A DNA stretch of 64,000 nt, taken from NCBI RefSeq assembly GCF_019645855.1, contig NZ_CP080999.1:186001-250000 (forward strand), written 5' to 3'. The stretch's first letter is position 1. The number at the start of each line of letters is the position of its first letter. Both the position numbers and the translations under genes were made by a program. Below the pieces are notes generated by a model. It was not told the origin of the DNA. It saw only the letters and a list, made by a program, of their open reading frames with translations, and ran no database searches. Origin of the DNA: Mycobacterium malmoense. Lineage in GTDB: Bacteria; Actinomycetota; Actinomycetes; Mycobacteriales; Mycobacteriaceae. Below are positions 47,036-55,068 of this stretch, piece by piece.

Positions 47036-47269
47036 CTACAAAATTCGGTGGTTCGCCCTACCGACGTGGTAACCGGCCGGGAAGGACTTCTCGATGACCT
47101 GCAGCTGATGGTCCACTCGGGATTCGAGTTCGAGGACGACACAGCTATCGCCGACGGCCTTCGACTCGAGAACGATGTACCGCTGACCGCCATCGGTGAT
47201 GGGGTCGCCTGAGTGCAATGTTTCGACGGGCACCGATTCTGGGGTTCCGTGTGACTCCACCCACCACAC
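47036..47269 (-). CDS. Small conserved-looking hypothetical protein (Rv0108c position)
   Basis: 77 residues, hydrophilic and balanced: E-S-V-P-V-E-T-L-H-S-G-D, Q-R-Y-I-V-L-E-S-K-A-V-G-D-S-C-V-V-L-E, K-S-F-P-A-G-Y-H-V. The strand and position between ctpI and the rhomboid gene are those of Rv0108c in M. tuberculosis (about 69 residues), so orthology is suggested by synteny only. The GTG start is tentative and lacks a clear ribosome site; a GTG at 47260 is possible. Confidence 0.5.
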   Translation of the reverse strand: MWWVESHGTPESVPVETLHSGDPITDGGQRYIVLESKAVGDSCVVLELESRVDHQLQVIEKSFPAGYHVGRANHRIL

Positions 47270-47360
47270 GTTAGGTCAATTCCGCGAATGAGGGAATAGC
47301 TCGCTAGTCGGCCGTCAAGGCCGCGGGACGTCCGATCGACCCGAAAGCCCGCGCAGACCG

Positions 47361-47735
47361 CTACGCGGTGTCGGCCCCGCGCTGCTTGAAGAACACGCTG
47401 ACGTGACGGATCAGGCCGTCGTCACCCTGCTCGAACAGGATGCATTCGGGCCACGAGGCGGGAACGCCGTCGATCTCGAACGACTCGGTCAACTCGACGT
47501 ATGACACTCGGGAGTCGACGTGCGAGACGCGCCGCACCTCCAAGCGGTGCGCCTTGAGGTTGGTGAGTACCTTGCGCAGGTAGGCGACGTAGCGTTGCTT
47601 GCCCTCGATGAGATCGCGAAACGGCCCCTCCCGGTTCAAGCCGTCGTCGGCAAGGGTGGCGGCCAGGCCGTCCCAGTCGTGTGCGGCCAGGCACTCGAGG
47701 TAGCGCTCAACCACGCCGGCGCCGGGCTCGGTCAC
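47361..47735 (-). CDS. SnoaL-like/nuclear transport factor 2 fold protein
   Basis: 124 residues: V-V-E-R-Y-L-E-C-L-A-A-H-D-W-D-G-L-A-A-T-L-A-D-D near the N-terminus, Y-L-R-K-V-L, and a five-strand cone ending V-S-V-F-F-K-Q. This is the SnoaL/limonene-epoxide hydrolase-like fold. GTG 47735 has GGAG 8 bases upstream; the longer frame to 47822 adds a basic tail without similarity. It is divergent from the rhomboid gene. Ligand is unknown. Confidence 0.75.
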   Translation of the reverse strand: MTEPGAGVVERYLECLAAHDWDGLAATLADDGLNREGPFRDLIEGKQRYVAYLRKVLTNLKAHRLEVRRVSHVDSRVSYVELTESFEIDGVPASWPECILFEQGDDGLIRHVSVFFKQRGADTA

Positions 47736-47832
47736 ATCGGTGACTCCACGCAAGACACGGTAAGGCAAGGCAGCGGACCTCCGAAATGGGATAGTTCGAT
47801 AATGCGCCCGCGCCGCGGGCAAGAATGGTGCG

Positions 47833-48714
47833 ATGAGTGCATCCAGCGCACCGGAGTCGCCGGCCGAAGCGCCGACCTGCTACCGGCATCCGGGCCGCCG
47901 GACGTACGTCCGCTGCAACCGCTGTGAACGCTACATCTGCACGGACTGCATGCGCGTCGCCGCGGTCGGTCACCAGTGTGTGGACTGCGTCCAGGCGGGT
48001 GCCCGGACGATTCGACGGCCGCGGATGCGTTTTGGCGGGCGGCAGCGGTCGGCCACGCCGACGGTCACCTATGCGCTGATCGCGGTCAACGTCATGGTTT
48101 TCGTAGCGGAGATGGCGTCGGGAAATTTGGAAAAGCAGCTGACCCTGTGGCCGGTGGCCGTGGCCGACGGCCAGCTGTACCGGCTGGTGACCGCGGCGTT
48201 CCTGCACTACGGCGCGACCCACTTGCTGCTGAATATGTGGGCGCTGTATGTCGTGGGTCCACCGCTCGAAATGTGGCTGGGCCGATTGCGATTCGGCGCG
48301 TTGTACGCGTTGAGCGGGCTGGGCGGGTCGGTGCTGGTCTACCTGCTCTCGCCGCTCGGCACGGCGACGGCGGGCGCTTCGGGCGCAATCTTCGGCCTCT
48401 TCGGTGCCACGTTCGTGGTGGCGAAGCGGCTCATCCTCGACGTCCGCTGGGTTGCCGCAGTGATCGTGGTCAATTTGCTCTTCACTTTTGTCATTCCGCT
48501 GGTCACTTCGCAGCTGATCAGCTGGCAGGGGCACGTGGGCGGTTTGGCCACGGGAGGGCTGGTCGCCGCGGCTTACGTTTATCCGCCGAGGGAACACCGA
48601 AACCCGGTCCAAGCCGCGGTGACGATCGTCGTCGTGGCGGTATTCGCCGCGTTGATCTGGTGGCGCACAGCGGATCTCCTCGCGCAGTTCGGCGGGTATG
48701 TCAACCTGGGCTGA
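47833..48714 (+). CDS. Rhomboid intramembrane serine protease with N-terminal zinc finger (Rv0110-like)
   Basis: 293 residues. The N-terminal B-box-like zinc finger is C-Y-R-H, C-N-R-C, C-T-D-C, H-Q-C-V-D-C (residues 17-55). A six- or seven-helix rhomboid follows: H-L-L-L-N-M-W-A near 135, catalytic Ser in GASGAIFG near 181-188, and His in G-H-V-G-G near 233. It cleaves membrane proteins within the bilayer; substrates in mycobacteria are largely unknown. It corresponds in position to Rv0110 in the ctpI region. Confidence 0.93.
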   Translation: MSASSAPESPAEAPTCYRHPGRRTYVRCNRCERYICTDCMRVAAVGHQCVDCVQAGARTIRRPRMRFGGRQRSATPTVTYALIAVNVMVFVAEMASGNLEKQLTLWPVAVADGQLYRLVTAAFLHYGATHLLLNMWALYVVGPPLEMWLGRLRFGALYALSGLGGSVLVYLLSPLGTATAGASGAIFGLFGATFVVAKRLILDVRWVAAVIVVNLLFTFVIPLVTSQLISWQGHVGGLATGGLVAAAYVYPPREHRNPVQAAVTIVVVAVFAALIWWRTADLLAQFGGYVNLG

Positions 48715-48755
48715 CCGGCGTCGCCTCGCTGGTGTCGCCAGGTAGGTTGTCTCCC

Positions 48756-49217
48756 ATGAGCTGGTGGGTCGCCCATGCCGAGCGCACGCTGTCCGAAGAG
48801 GTACCCGCGCCACCGGCCGACGTCCGCGGCTTCTACGTGGATCTGGACAACATCAAGCTCGTGCACCCGTTGATCGTGTCCGTGCAAGCGACGTCGCGCA
48901 CCGAGACACCGGACGGTTATCTGCAGAGCTATCGGGTGATAGATCGGATTCCGTTGGGGCGGTTAACCATACGGATCACTTACCGGGCGCGGCTACATGT
49001 GACTAACGATGGGGACGTCATCACCGAGGCCGATCAGTTTCCCGGCGTGCACCTACGCGGGACGGTGAGCTTTGCGCCGATCGATGGCGGTACCCGGATC
49101 ACCGAGCGGATAGGGATAACCGCGCCCCGACCATTGGCCGCGGTGACGACGCGCGAGGCGGTCACGGCTCACATCGCGATGCTGGCGGGTATCCGGCGCC
49201 ACTTCGAATCCGCCTAA
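48756..49217 (+). CDS. SRPBCC family protein
   Basis: 153 residues: W-V-A-H-A-E-R-T-L-S-E-E-V-P-A-P-P-A-D-V-R-G-F-Y-V-D at the start, central strands with R-I-T-Y-R-A-R-L and T-R-I-T-E-R-I-G, and a C-terminal helix. It is a START-like lipid or aromatic-binding fold. ATG 48756 lies 41 bp after the rhomboid gene on the same strand, possibly co-transcribed. It is the last backbone gene before the catabolic island. Confidence 0.78.
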   Translation: MSWWVAHAERTLSEEVPAPPADVRGFYVDLDNIKLVHPLIVSVQATSRTETPDGYLQSYRVIDRIPLGRLTIRITYRARLHVTNDGDVITEADQFPGVHLRGTVSFAPIDGGTRITERIGITAPRPLAAVTTREAVTAHIAMLAGIRRHFESA

Positions 49218-49229
49218 TTAATGGAGCTT

Positions 49230-50000
49230 TCACTCCTTCCACTCCGAGGTGAGCGCCAACTCCGAGAGGTATTTCGTCGAGCTCCAACCGCCGTCGACGA
49301 CGATCGTCTGGCCGTTGATGAAGGCACCGCCGGGCGAGCACAAGAACGCCACGGTGCTCGCCACGTCCTCGACCGTCCCCAGCCGCTGATGCGGTGTCAT
49401 CTCGGCGTTGATCCTGCGAAAGCGCTCGTCTTGCAGGCGGTGTTCGGTCATCGGAGTCTGGATGACGCCGGGAGCCACCGCGTTACAACGTATTCCCTGC
49501 GCTCCGTATTGGCAGGCGATGTGGGTGGTTAGCGCCGTGAGCCCGCCCTTGGCCGCCGAATAAGCGCCGCCACGAAGACCGCCGACGACGGCGAAGGTCG
49601 ACGTGATATTGACGATCGCTGAGCCCGGCCGCATGTGTGGCAGCACCTCACGTATCAGGCGAAAAGGCGCGCGCAGCATCAGATTAAGGAAGTGGTCCAA
49701 TGATTCGTCGTCGGTCTCGTGCACCGGCTTGGGGCTGCCGGTCCCAGCGACGTTGATCAGGAAGTCGATGCGCCCCCACCGGGCGACGGCGAGGTCCGCG
49801 ATTCGCTTGGGGGCATCGTCGTCTCTCAGATCGACGGCAAGCGTAGCCACCCGATCGGGATCCGCAATGGTTTCGGCCAGCTGGGTGAGCCTGGCCTCAT
49901 TGCGTCCCGTCGCCAGCACCGCCATGCCCATCTCGGCGAGCTTTGTCGCGCAACCGAAGCCAATCCCGCCGCTCGCCCCGGTTACGATCGCTACCTGCAT
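49230..50000 (-). CDS. SDR family oxidoreductase (island, left arm)
   Basis: 256 residues: TGASGGIG at residue 7, N-V-A-G-T-G, N-I-T-S-T-F-A, Y-S-A-A-K, and C-terminal N-G-Q-T-I-V-V-D-G-G-W. ATG 50000 shares one base with the stop of the upstream CoA ligase (TGATG), so translation is coupled and a common substrate is likely. A role in oxidising or reducing a CoA-bound or ring-opened hydroxy intermediate is inferred. Confidence 0.85.
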   Translation of the reverse strand: MQVAIVTGASGGIGFGCATKLAEMGMAVLATGRNEARLTQLAETIADPDRVATLAVDLRDDDAPKRIADLAVARWGRIDFLINVAGTGSPKPVHETDDESLDHFLNLMLRAPFRLIREVLPHMRPGSAIVNITSTFAVVGGLRGGAYSAAKGGLTALTTHIACQYGAQGIRCNAVAPGVIQTPMTEHRLQDERFRRINAEMTPHQRLGTVEDVASTVAFLCSPGGAFINGQTIVVDGGWSSTKYLSELALTSEWKE

Positions 50001-51616
50001 CACTGGCCTGCCTTCATGAGCGCCGCCTTGATCTGGTGCTTCAGTATCTTCCCCGCGTCGTTTTTTGGTAAGGCATCCCAAATAACCACTTGCTCGGGCG
50101 CTTTGAACCGCGCCACCCCCGAGTCCTCCAGGAAGTCGCGCAAGCTGGTTATGTTCAGTTCGGGCTCCGGGCGATACACGGTTGTGGGCACCACGACGGC
50201 GCATGCCCGCTCCCCGGTGCGTTCGTCGGGCAGGCCGACGATGGCGATCTCGGCGATGCCGGGATGGCCGGCCAGGATGTCCTCGACCTCCTTGGGCGAG
50301 ATGTTTTCGCCGTTGCGGACGATGATGTCTTTGGCCCGCCCGGTGACGACGAGGTACTCGTCGTCGACCCAGCGCGCGAGATCTCCGGTCCGGAAGTACC
50401 CCTCGGCGTCGAAAGCTTCGGCCTCGTCTTCGGGATGCTGGTAGCCGACGAGCATCTGCGGGCCGCGTGCGCGGATTTCTCCGGCGACCAGTTTGACGTC
50501 GGCCAGGCCGACGTGCCCGTCGGTGTCAGCGGCGTGCCCGGCATGCTGCGGAGACCCGATTGTGGTGACCGGCACTTCGGTCGAGCCGTACACGCGGGTG
50601 ACGATCGCGGACTCGAAATATGCTGCGGCCCCGCGGATCAGCGACGGCGACACGGACGCACCGCCACAGACGAACAGCTTCAGGTCCGGCAGGCGAGTGC
50701 CGGCGCGGCGCGCGGCGGCGAGCGTCTGCTCCAAAAACGGTGTCGCCCCCGCCATATGAGTGCACCGCTGCGCTTGCATGAGTCCGACCGCCTCGCCGCC
50801 GTTCCACTTGTCCATCAGCACGGCGGTGGTGCCCAGCAGCAGCGGGCATTCGAACGCGTAGATGGAACCACCGATGTGAGCGATCGGCGACGCAACCAGA
50901 AATGCATCCCCCCGCTCGACGAGCCAGTGATCACGAATCTGGCGGATCAGCGCGTGGATCGAATTGTGGGTGTGCAGCACGCCTTTCGGGCGTCCGGTGG
51001 TCCCCGAGGTGTAGAGGATCATGCGCACGGCATCGGGATTCAGGGTCGGCAGCGCCCTGGTGGCCGTCGGTTCCGCGAGCAGCGAGGCGAACGGGATCTG
51101 GTCGGGACCGGGATCCCCGCGCACCACCACGACGTCCGGCGGCGATTCGAGCTGGGCGGTGACCCGCGCCAACATCGCCGTGTAGTCGTGGCGGCCGAAA
51201 TGCGATGGGACGAAGACCATCCGGCTGTCGGCGTCTTCGAGGATGAAACGCAGTTCACGGTCGCGCAGGGATGACAGGATGGGGTTGGCCGCCATCCCCG
51301 CCAGCGTTGCGGCAAGGTAGATCACCGCGGCTTCGTGCCAGTTGGGCAGCATGAACGACACCACGCTGCCCGGGGGAATGCGCGCGTGCAATGCGTGTGC
51401 CAGGGTCGTCGCCTGCCGGCACAGGGTTTGACAGTCCACCCGCCGGTCGCCGTCGACCAGCGCGACCCGCCGCGGGGTGCGCTGCGCGGCCTCACGCAGC
51501 GAGTCGGCCAGCGTGCCCGAAACCCACCAGCCGCGCGCGTAGGCGTCAGCGGCGCGTTCGTTGTCCCAGCGAACCCAACGTCCGCCGATCAGCTTGCGGT
51601 CCTGGTGTTTTGGCAT
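50000..51616 (-). CDS. Acyl-CoA ligase, AMP-dependent (island, left arm)
   Basis: 538 residues: ATP loop Y-T-S-G-T-T-G-R-P-K-G near residue 205, Y-G-S-T-E-V near 340, R-T-G-D-L-A-R near 410, and a final K-N-D-A-G-K-I-L-K with the catalytic Lys. It resembles cyclohexanecarboxylate/bile-acid-type CoA ligases in layout, which suits activation of a cyclic or branched acid. ATG 51616 is 15 bp from the GntR stop; the frame continues to 52003 without family similarity. Confidence 0.88.
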   Translation of the reverse strand: MPKHQDRKLIGGRWVRWDNERAADAYARGWWVSGTLADSLREAAQRTPRRVALVDGDRRVDCQTLCRQATTLAHALHARIPPGSVVSFMLPNWHEAAVIYLAATLAGMAANPILSSLRDRELRFILEDADSRMVFVPSHFGRHDYTAMLARVTAQLESPPDVVVVRGDPGPDQIPFASLLAEPTATRALPTLNPDAVRMILYTSGTTGRPKGVLHTHNSIHALIRQIRDHWLVERGDAFLVASPIAHIGGSIYAFECPLLLGTTAVLMDKWNGGEAVGLMQAQRCTHMAGATPFLEQTLAAARRAGTRLPDLKLFVCGGASVSPSLIRGAAAYFESAIVTRVYGSTEVPVTTIGSPQHAGHAADTDGHVGLADVKLVAGEIRARGPQMLVGYQHPEDEAEAFDAEGYFRTGDLARWVDDEYLVVTGRAKDIIVRNGENISPKEVEDILAGHPGIAEIAIVGLPDERTGERACAVVVPTTVYRPEPELNITSLRDFLEDSGVARFKAPEQVVIWDALPKNDAGKILKHQIKAALMKAGQ

Positions 51617-51630
51617 GGCAGCGGTGCCGG

Positions 51631-52380
51631 CTAGCCTTTCATGCGCCGCATCGTCATCGAGTGACGGAATCGGGACGCGGGATGGGTGTTGATCGTGACC
51701 TGGGCGACCCGTCCGTCGGACGTCGTGTAGGTGCGTTGCACCTGCAGCGCTGGCGTTCCGGACTCGACGTCGAGCCCGTCGGCCAGTGCCGGTGTGATGA
51801 GCACCGCCGCGATCTCTTGATGAACCTCGACGATACTCAGGCCGAACAGGTCTTCGATCAGCGGGAAGATCGGGCCTTCGTGGCGCTGCAACAGCCTGCC
51901 GACCGCGGCAAACGCTCGGTTGATGTAGTACTCGGTGCGGCACAGCGCGGGCTCCGAGGGCTGCGTACGCTCGCCACGCCGGAAACCCCGGACGCCCAGC
52001 CACTGTTCGCCGCTCGCTAGCCCGGTCCGGGCCGCCAGCTCCTCGTCGAGGGCGACCATGGCGATGGATTCGATCGCGAAATGCGTACCGGCCGCAAACG
52101 CGAGCAGGTCATTGATGGACATGACGTGCTGGACGTAGGAGTCCGACGACGGCCGCGGCACGACGAGGGTCCCGGTGCGCGGGCGCGACGACACCAGGTT
52201 GTCTTCGCGCAACCGCCGCAGCGCCTCCCGAATGGTGTAGCGGCTCACCGCAAACCGCTCACACAGCTCGTGTTCGGTCGGCAACTGCGACCCCACCGGA
52301 TACACACCGTCCACGATCTCTTTCCGCAGGGTGCGCGCGACCTGGAGGTAGCGATGGTCGACGACTTTGGTTTCCGGCAA
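51631..52380 (-). CDS. GntR family regulator (HutC/UTRA type)
   Basis: 249 residues: winged HTH with Q-L-P-T-E-H-E-L-C-E-R-F-A-V-S-R-Y-T-I-R near residues 33-53 and a UTRA ligand domain (about 90-240). TTG 52380 matches the family N-terminus (P-E-T-K-V-V-D-H-R-Y-L) and has AAGGG upstream; it lies 13 bp after the stop of the SMP-30-like gene. The only regulator in the island, it is the likely ligand-responsive switch for both arms. Confidence 0.87.
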   Translation of the reverse strand: MPETKVVDHRYLQVARTLRKEIVDGVYPVGSQLPTEHELCERFAVSRYTIREALRRLREDNLVSSRPRTGTLVVPRPSSDSYVQHVMSINDLLAFAAGTHFAIESIAMVALDEELAARTGLASGEQWLGVRGFRRGERTQPSEPALCRTEYYINRAFAAVGRLLQRHEGPIFPLIEDLFGLSIVEVHQEIAAVLITPALADGLDVESGTPALQVQRTYTTSDGRVAQVTINTHPASRFRHSMTMRRMKG

Positions 52381-52393
52381 GTGTTGTGGCCCT

Positions 52394-54055
52394 TCAGGTT
52401 TCCCGCCGCAGGGCCAGCACGCTGCCCTCGGCATCGGCCGAAACGTATAGCGTGCCGTCGGGCCCCGCGGCGATGCCGGCGAACGGCCCCTGCGGCCCGG
52501 AGAACGGCGGCATCCCACGCAGTGGCTTGGGGATCACGCCGGGTGGGGCGCCCACCGGCAGCTCGGAAGCGATGACGCGTCGGGCCCCGGTGTCCAGGTC
52601 GAACGCGACGAGCTCCTTGGCGCCGGCGTCGACGACATAGAGCGTTCCGTCGAACACCAGGATGCCCTGGGGTCGCTGCAAGTCGTCCCACACGGAAGTG
52701 ATTTTCGCGCGGCCGCCGTCCAGCTTGACCACTCGCCCGGCTGCCGCCTCGGCGATCAGGCATGCCCCGTCGGGGGTGAACGCCACGCCAACCGGGTCGC
52801 CGAGCCCGGACGCGAGCACCTCGACGATGCCCGGCCGGACGGATAGCACCCGTCCCGCGCCCAGTTCGGCGGCCACGATGGTGCCGTCGGGAGCAACTGC
52901 CACGCCGTACAACTGGTCGAAACCCTCTGCCACGACGCCACTTTCGTTGCTGTCCGGCCGGTAGCGGGCGATCTGGCCGTTGGAGGTGGTGACCACGAAC
53001 TCGCCGGCTCCGCTGGGCGCCAGGCCGCGCACAAAGCCCGGATAGCCCGGGCTGAACAACATTCCGACGGTGCGCAGTGCGCTGGGCTTGACGGGCGCCG
53101 ACTTGCTTCGCCCGGCTGCGCCGAGGGCGTAGAAGTAGGTTCCGTCGGCGATGTAGAGGTTGCCGTCCGCGCCGACGGCCAGATCCAGCGGCCAGTTCAA
53201 CCCGCCCGGCAGTACGGCCCGGGTATGCCCGTCGCCGAGGATTTCGGTGATCTCGCCGGTGAAATTCGAGACGAACAGCCGCTCGCCCACGAAGGTGAGG
53301 TTGTCCAGGCCGGGATTCAGCTGGGCCAGCACGGTGCGCTCGCCGCTGCGGGGGTCGATGCGTAGCACCTGGCCGCTGTGCACCTGGGTCGAAACGATGC
53401 GGCCGCGGGCATCGAACTTCACCGCGTCGGGGACGCCAAGATCGCCGGCAACCCGCTCGGGGACACCGCCGTCGGGGTCGATGCGCCAGATCTCGTTGGC
53501 GCCCATCAACGGGAAGTACAGCAAGCCGTCGGGCCCGACCTCCATGGCGTTGGGCGACGGTGCGCCCTCCAGCAGCACCCGCGACGCGCCGCCGTTCGGG
53601 TCGAGTTCGAGCAGCCGCCCGCCTTCCCGGCACTCACCGATGAACAACCGGCCCCGGTGGAAGGTGATGCCGTTGGCCGACGGCACGTCGTCGCGAAGCA
53701 CCCGCGTGCGACCCGCGGCGTCGAGCACGCTCACCCGTCCGTCCATGACCTCGGTGGCGTAGAGGTTGCCGCTCGGGTCGAAGGCCACGTCGTCGGGCGC
53801 GATGATTTCCCCACCCTTGGCGCTGACGACGTTCAGCCGGCCGGTCGTTACGTCGAGCGCGCTGATCTGGCTGCCGGTTACCTGCGCGATGTAGACCCGT
53901 CCGTCCGGACCGGTGCGCAGCCCGTTGGCCCCGAAGAGCCGGCTGGGCGGCGTGAGGCGCTGGAGGCTCCAGCCTTCGGCGACGCTGGGTGGCCGCGCGG
54001 CGAAGTAGCGGCCTTGAGAAAGGTCACCGCGCTGCGACAATCCGGTTGCGGCCAT
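52394..54055 (-). CDS. Double beta-propeller SMP-30/gluconolactonase-like protein
   Basis: 553 residues, twice the usual SMP-30/lactonase length. Two six-bladed propellers appear in tandem (about 30-315 and 320-550), each built from repeats such as A-V-G-A-D-G-N-L-Y-I-A-D and A-V-A-P-D-G-T-I-V-A-A-E. Blade acidic residues could hold the divalent metal of a lactonase. No signal peptide. Given the BVMO on the other arm, hydrolysis of the BVMO lactone is a reasonable inference. GTG 54067 is an alternative start. First gene of the left arm. Confidence 0.82.
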   Translation of the reverse strand: MAATGLSQRGDLSQGRYFAARPPSVAEGWSLQRLTPPSRLFGANGLRTGPDGRVYIAQVTGSQISALDVTTGRLNVVSAKGGEIIAPDDVAFDPSGNLYATEVMDGRVSVLDAAGRTRVLRDDVPSANGITFHRGRLFIGECREGGRLLELDPNGGASRVLLEGAPSPNAMEVGPDGLLYFPLMGANEIWRIDPDGGVPERVAGDLGVPDAVKFDARGRIVSTQVHSGQVLRIDPRSGERTVLAQLNPGLDNLTFVGERLFVSNFTGEITEILGDGHTRAVLPGGLNWPLDLAVGADGNLYIADGTYFYALGAAGRSKSAPVKPSALRTVGMLFSPGYPGFVRGLAPSGAGEFVVTTSNGQIARYRPDSNESGVVAEGFDQLYGVAVAPDGTIVAAELGAGRVLSVRPGIVEVLASGLGDPVGVAFTPDGACLIAEAAAGRVVKLDGGRAKITSVWDDLQRPQGILVFDGTLYVVDAGAKELVAFDLDTGARRVIASELPVGAPPGVIPKPLRGMPPFSGPQGPFAGIAAGPDGTLYVSADAEGSVLALRRET

Positions 54056-54067
54056 CACCGCTCGCAC

Positions 54068-54149
54068 GATAGCAATCGCTCAATAGTCCAGACAATAGCC
54101 AATGCCGGGCCGCTCCCACCCTTGACTCGCACGCCGCCCGAAGAGAATC
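54068..54149. promoter_or_regulatory. Divergent promoter region of the catabolic island
   Basis: This short interval separates the two arms and must carry both promoters. TTGACT (54122) could be a plus-strand -35. The flanking AATGA/TCATT arms (about 54158-54174) form a short imperfect inverted repeat over the right-arm start. No clear GntR consensus was recognised. Confidence 0.4.
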
Positions 54150-55061
54150 ATGCTCTCTAATGAGTGCATGTCATTATCTTATCCGGACAATTATCTGATG
54201 ACCGGAGACCTTCTCAGCCTTGACGGGCGCATCGTCGTGGTCTCCGGCGCCGCGGGCGGCGGCATCGGCACAACCGTCACGCGCATGGTCGCTCAGGTGG
54301 GCGCGACCGTGGTGGCGGTGAGCCGCGGTCAGGACAATCTGGACCGGCACCTCGGATCCCTGCTGGCCGAGGGGCTCTCGATCGTGCCCGTCGTGGCCGA
54401 TGCCTCCACCGATGAGGGCGTGAGTGCCACCCTCGACGCAGTGCGGCGCGCCGACGGTGAATTGCACGGCCTGGTCAACGTCGCCGGTGGCGCGGATCCC
54501 TCGACGTGGATGCCGTCGACCCGGGTGACGCGCGGCGACTGGCGCGAACTGTTCACCCGCAATCTGGAGACGATGTTCTTCATGAGCCAGGCCGTGGCCG
54601 CGGAACTGAAGCGGCGCGGGCGTCCGGGCTCGATCGTTTCCATCTCGTCGATCAGCGGGGTGAACACCGCGCCTTTCCACATCGCCTATGGCACAGCCAA
54701 ATCCGCTATCACGGCGGCAACCCGCACCATGGCGCTCGAACTGGCGGGGCACGATATCCGGGTCAACGCCGTGGCCCCCGGGGTGACCAAGACACCGGCG
54801 TCGGGCACCTACGTCGACGAAGATCCGGAGCGTGACCGTCGCGCCGTCGCGATGGGACGCCGCGGCCGCCCGGAGGAGATCGCCGGCGCCGTTCTCTTTT
54901 TGCTGTCGGACCTGTCGAGCTACATCACCGGACAGACCTTGCTGGTGGACGGGGGCCTGAGCCTGAAATGGGGGCATCTGGGCGCCGACAACACCTCGTT
55001 GTTCCTCAAGGACGAGACCTTCCGTGCCGCCATCAAGCGTGGGGATGATGTCAGAAAGTGA
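54150..55061 (+). CDS. SDR family oxidoreductase (island, right arm, first gene)
   Basis: 303 residues, or slightly fewer if ATG 54168 or 54198 is used; the ribosome site is poor for all three. Visible are S-G-A-A-G-G-G-I-G, N-V-A-G-G, S-I-S-S-I-S-G, Y-G-T-A-K and G-Q-T-L-L-V-D-G-G. The C-terminal extension F-L-K-D-E-T-F-R-A-A is typical of one catabolic SDR subgroup. It probably oxidises the entry alcohol to the ketone used by the BVMO. Confidence 0.84.
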   Translation: MLSNECMSLSYPDNYLMTGDLLSLDGRIVVVSGAAGGGIGTTVTRMVAQVGATVVAVSRGQDNLDRHLGSLLAEGLSIVPVVADASTDEGVSATLDAVRRADGELHGLVNVAGGADPSTWMPSTRVTRGDWRELFTRNLETMFFMSQAVAAELKRRGRPGSIVSISSISGVNTAPFHIAYGTAKSAITAATRTMALELAGHDIRVNAVAPGVTKTPASGTYVDEDPERDRRAVAMGRRGRPEEIAGAVLFLLSDLSSYITGQTLLVDGGLSLKWGHLGADNTSLFLKDETFRAAIKRGDDVRK

Positions 55062-55068
55062 GGTTGCG

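Noticed and set aside
46870..47097. 75-codon plus-strand ORF beside the IS110 element
   Set aside because: No ribosome site and no recognisable content. Its 3' end overlaps the better supported minus-strand ORF at 47036-47269.
54068..54174. Clear GntR operator for the catabolic island
   Set aside because: Only a short AATGA/TCATT arm pair with unmatched centre is present, too weak to call a site with confidence.
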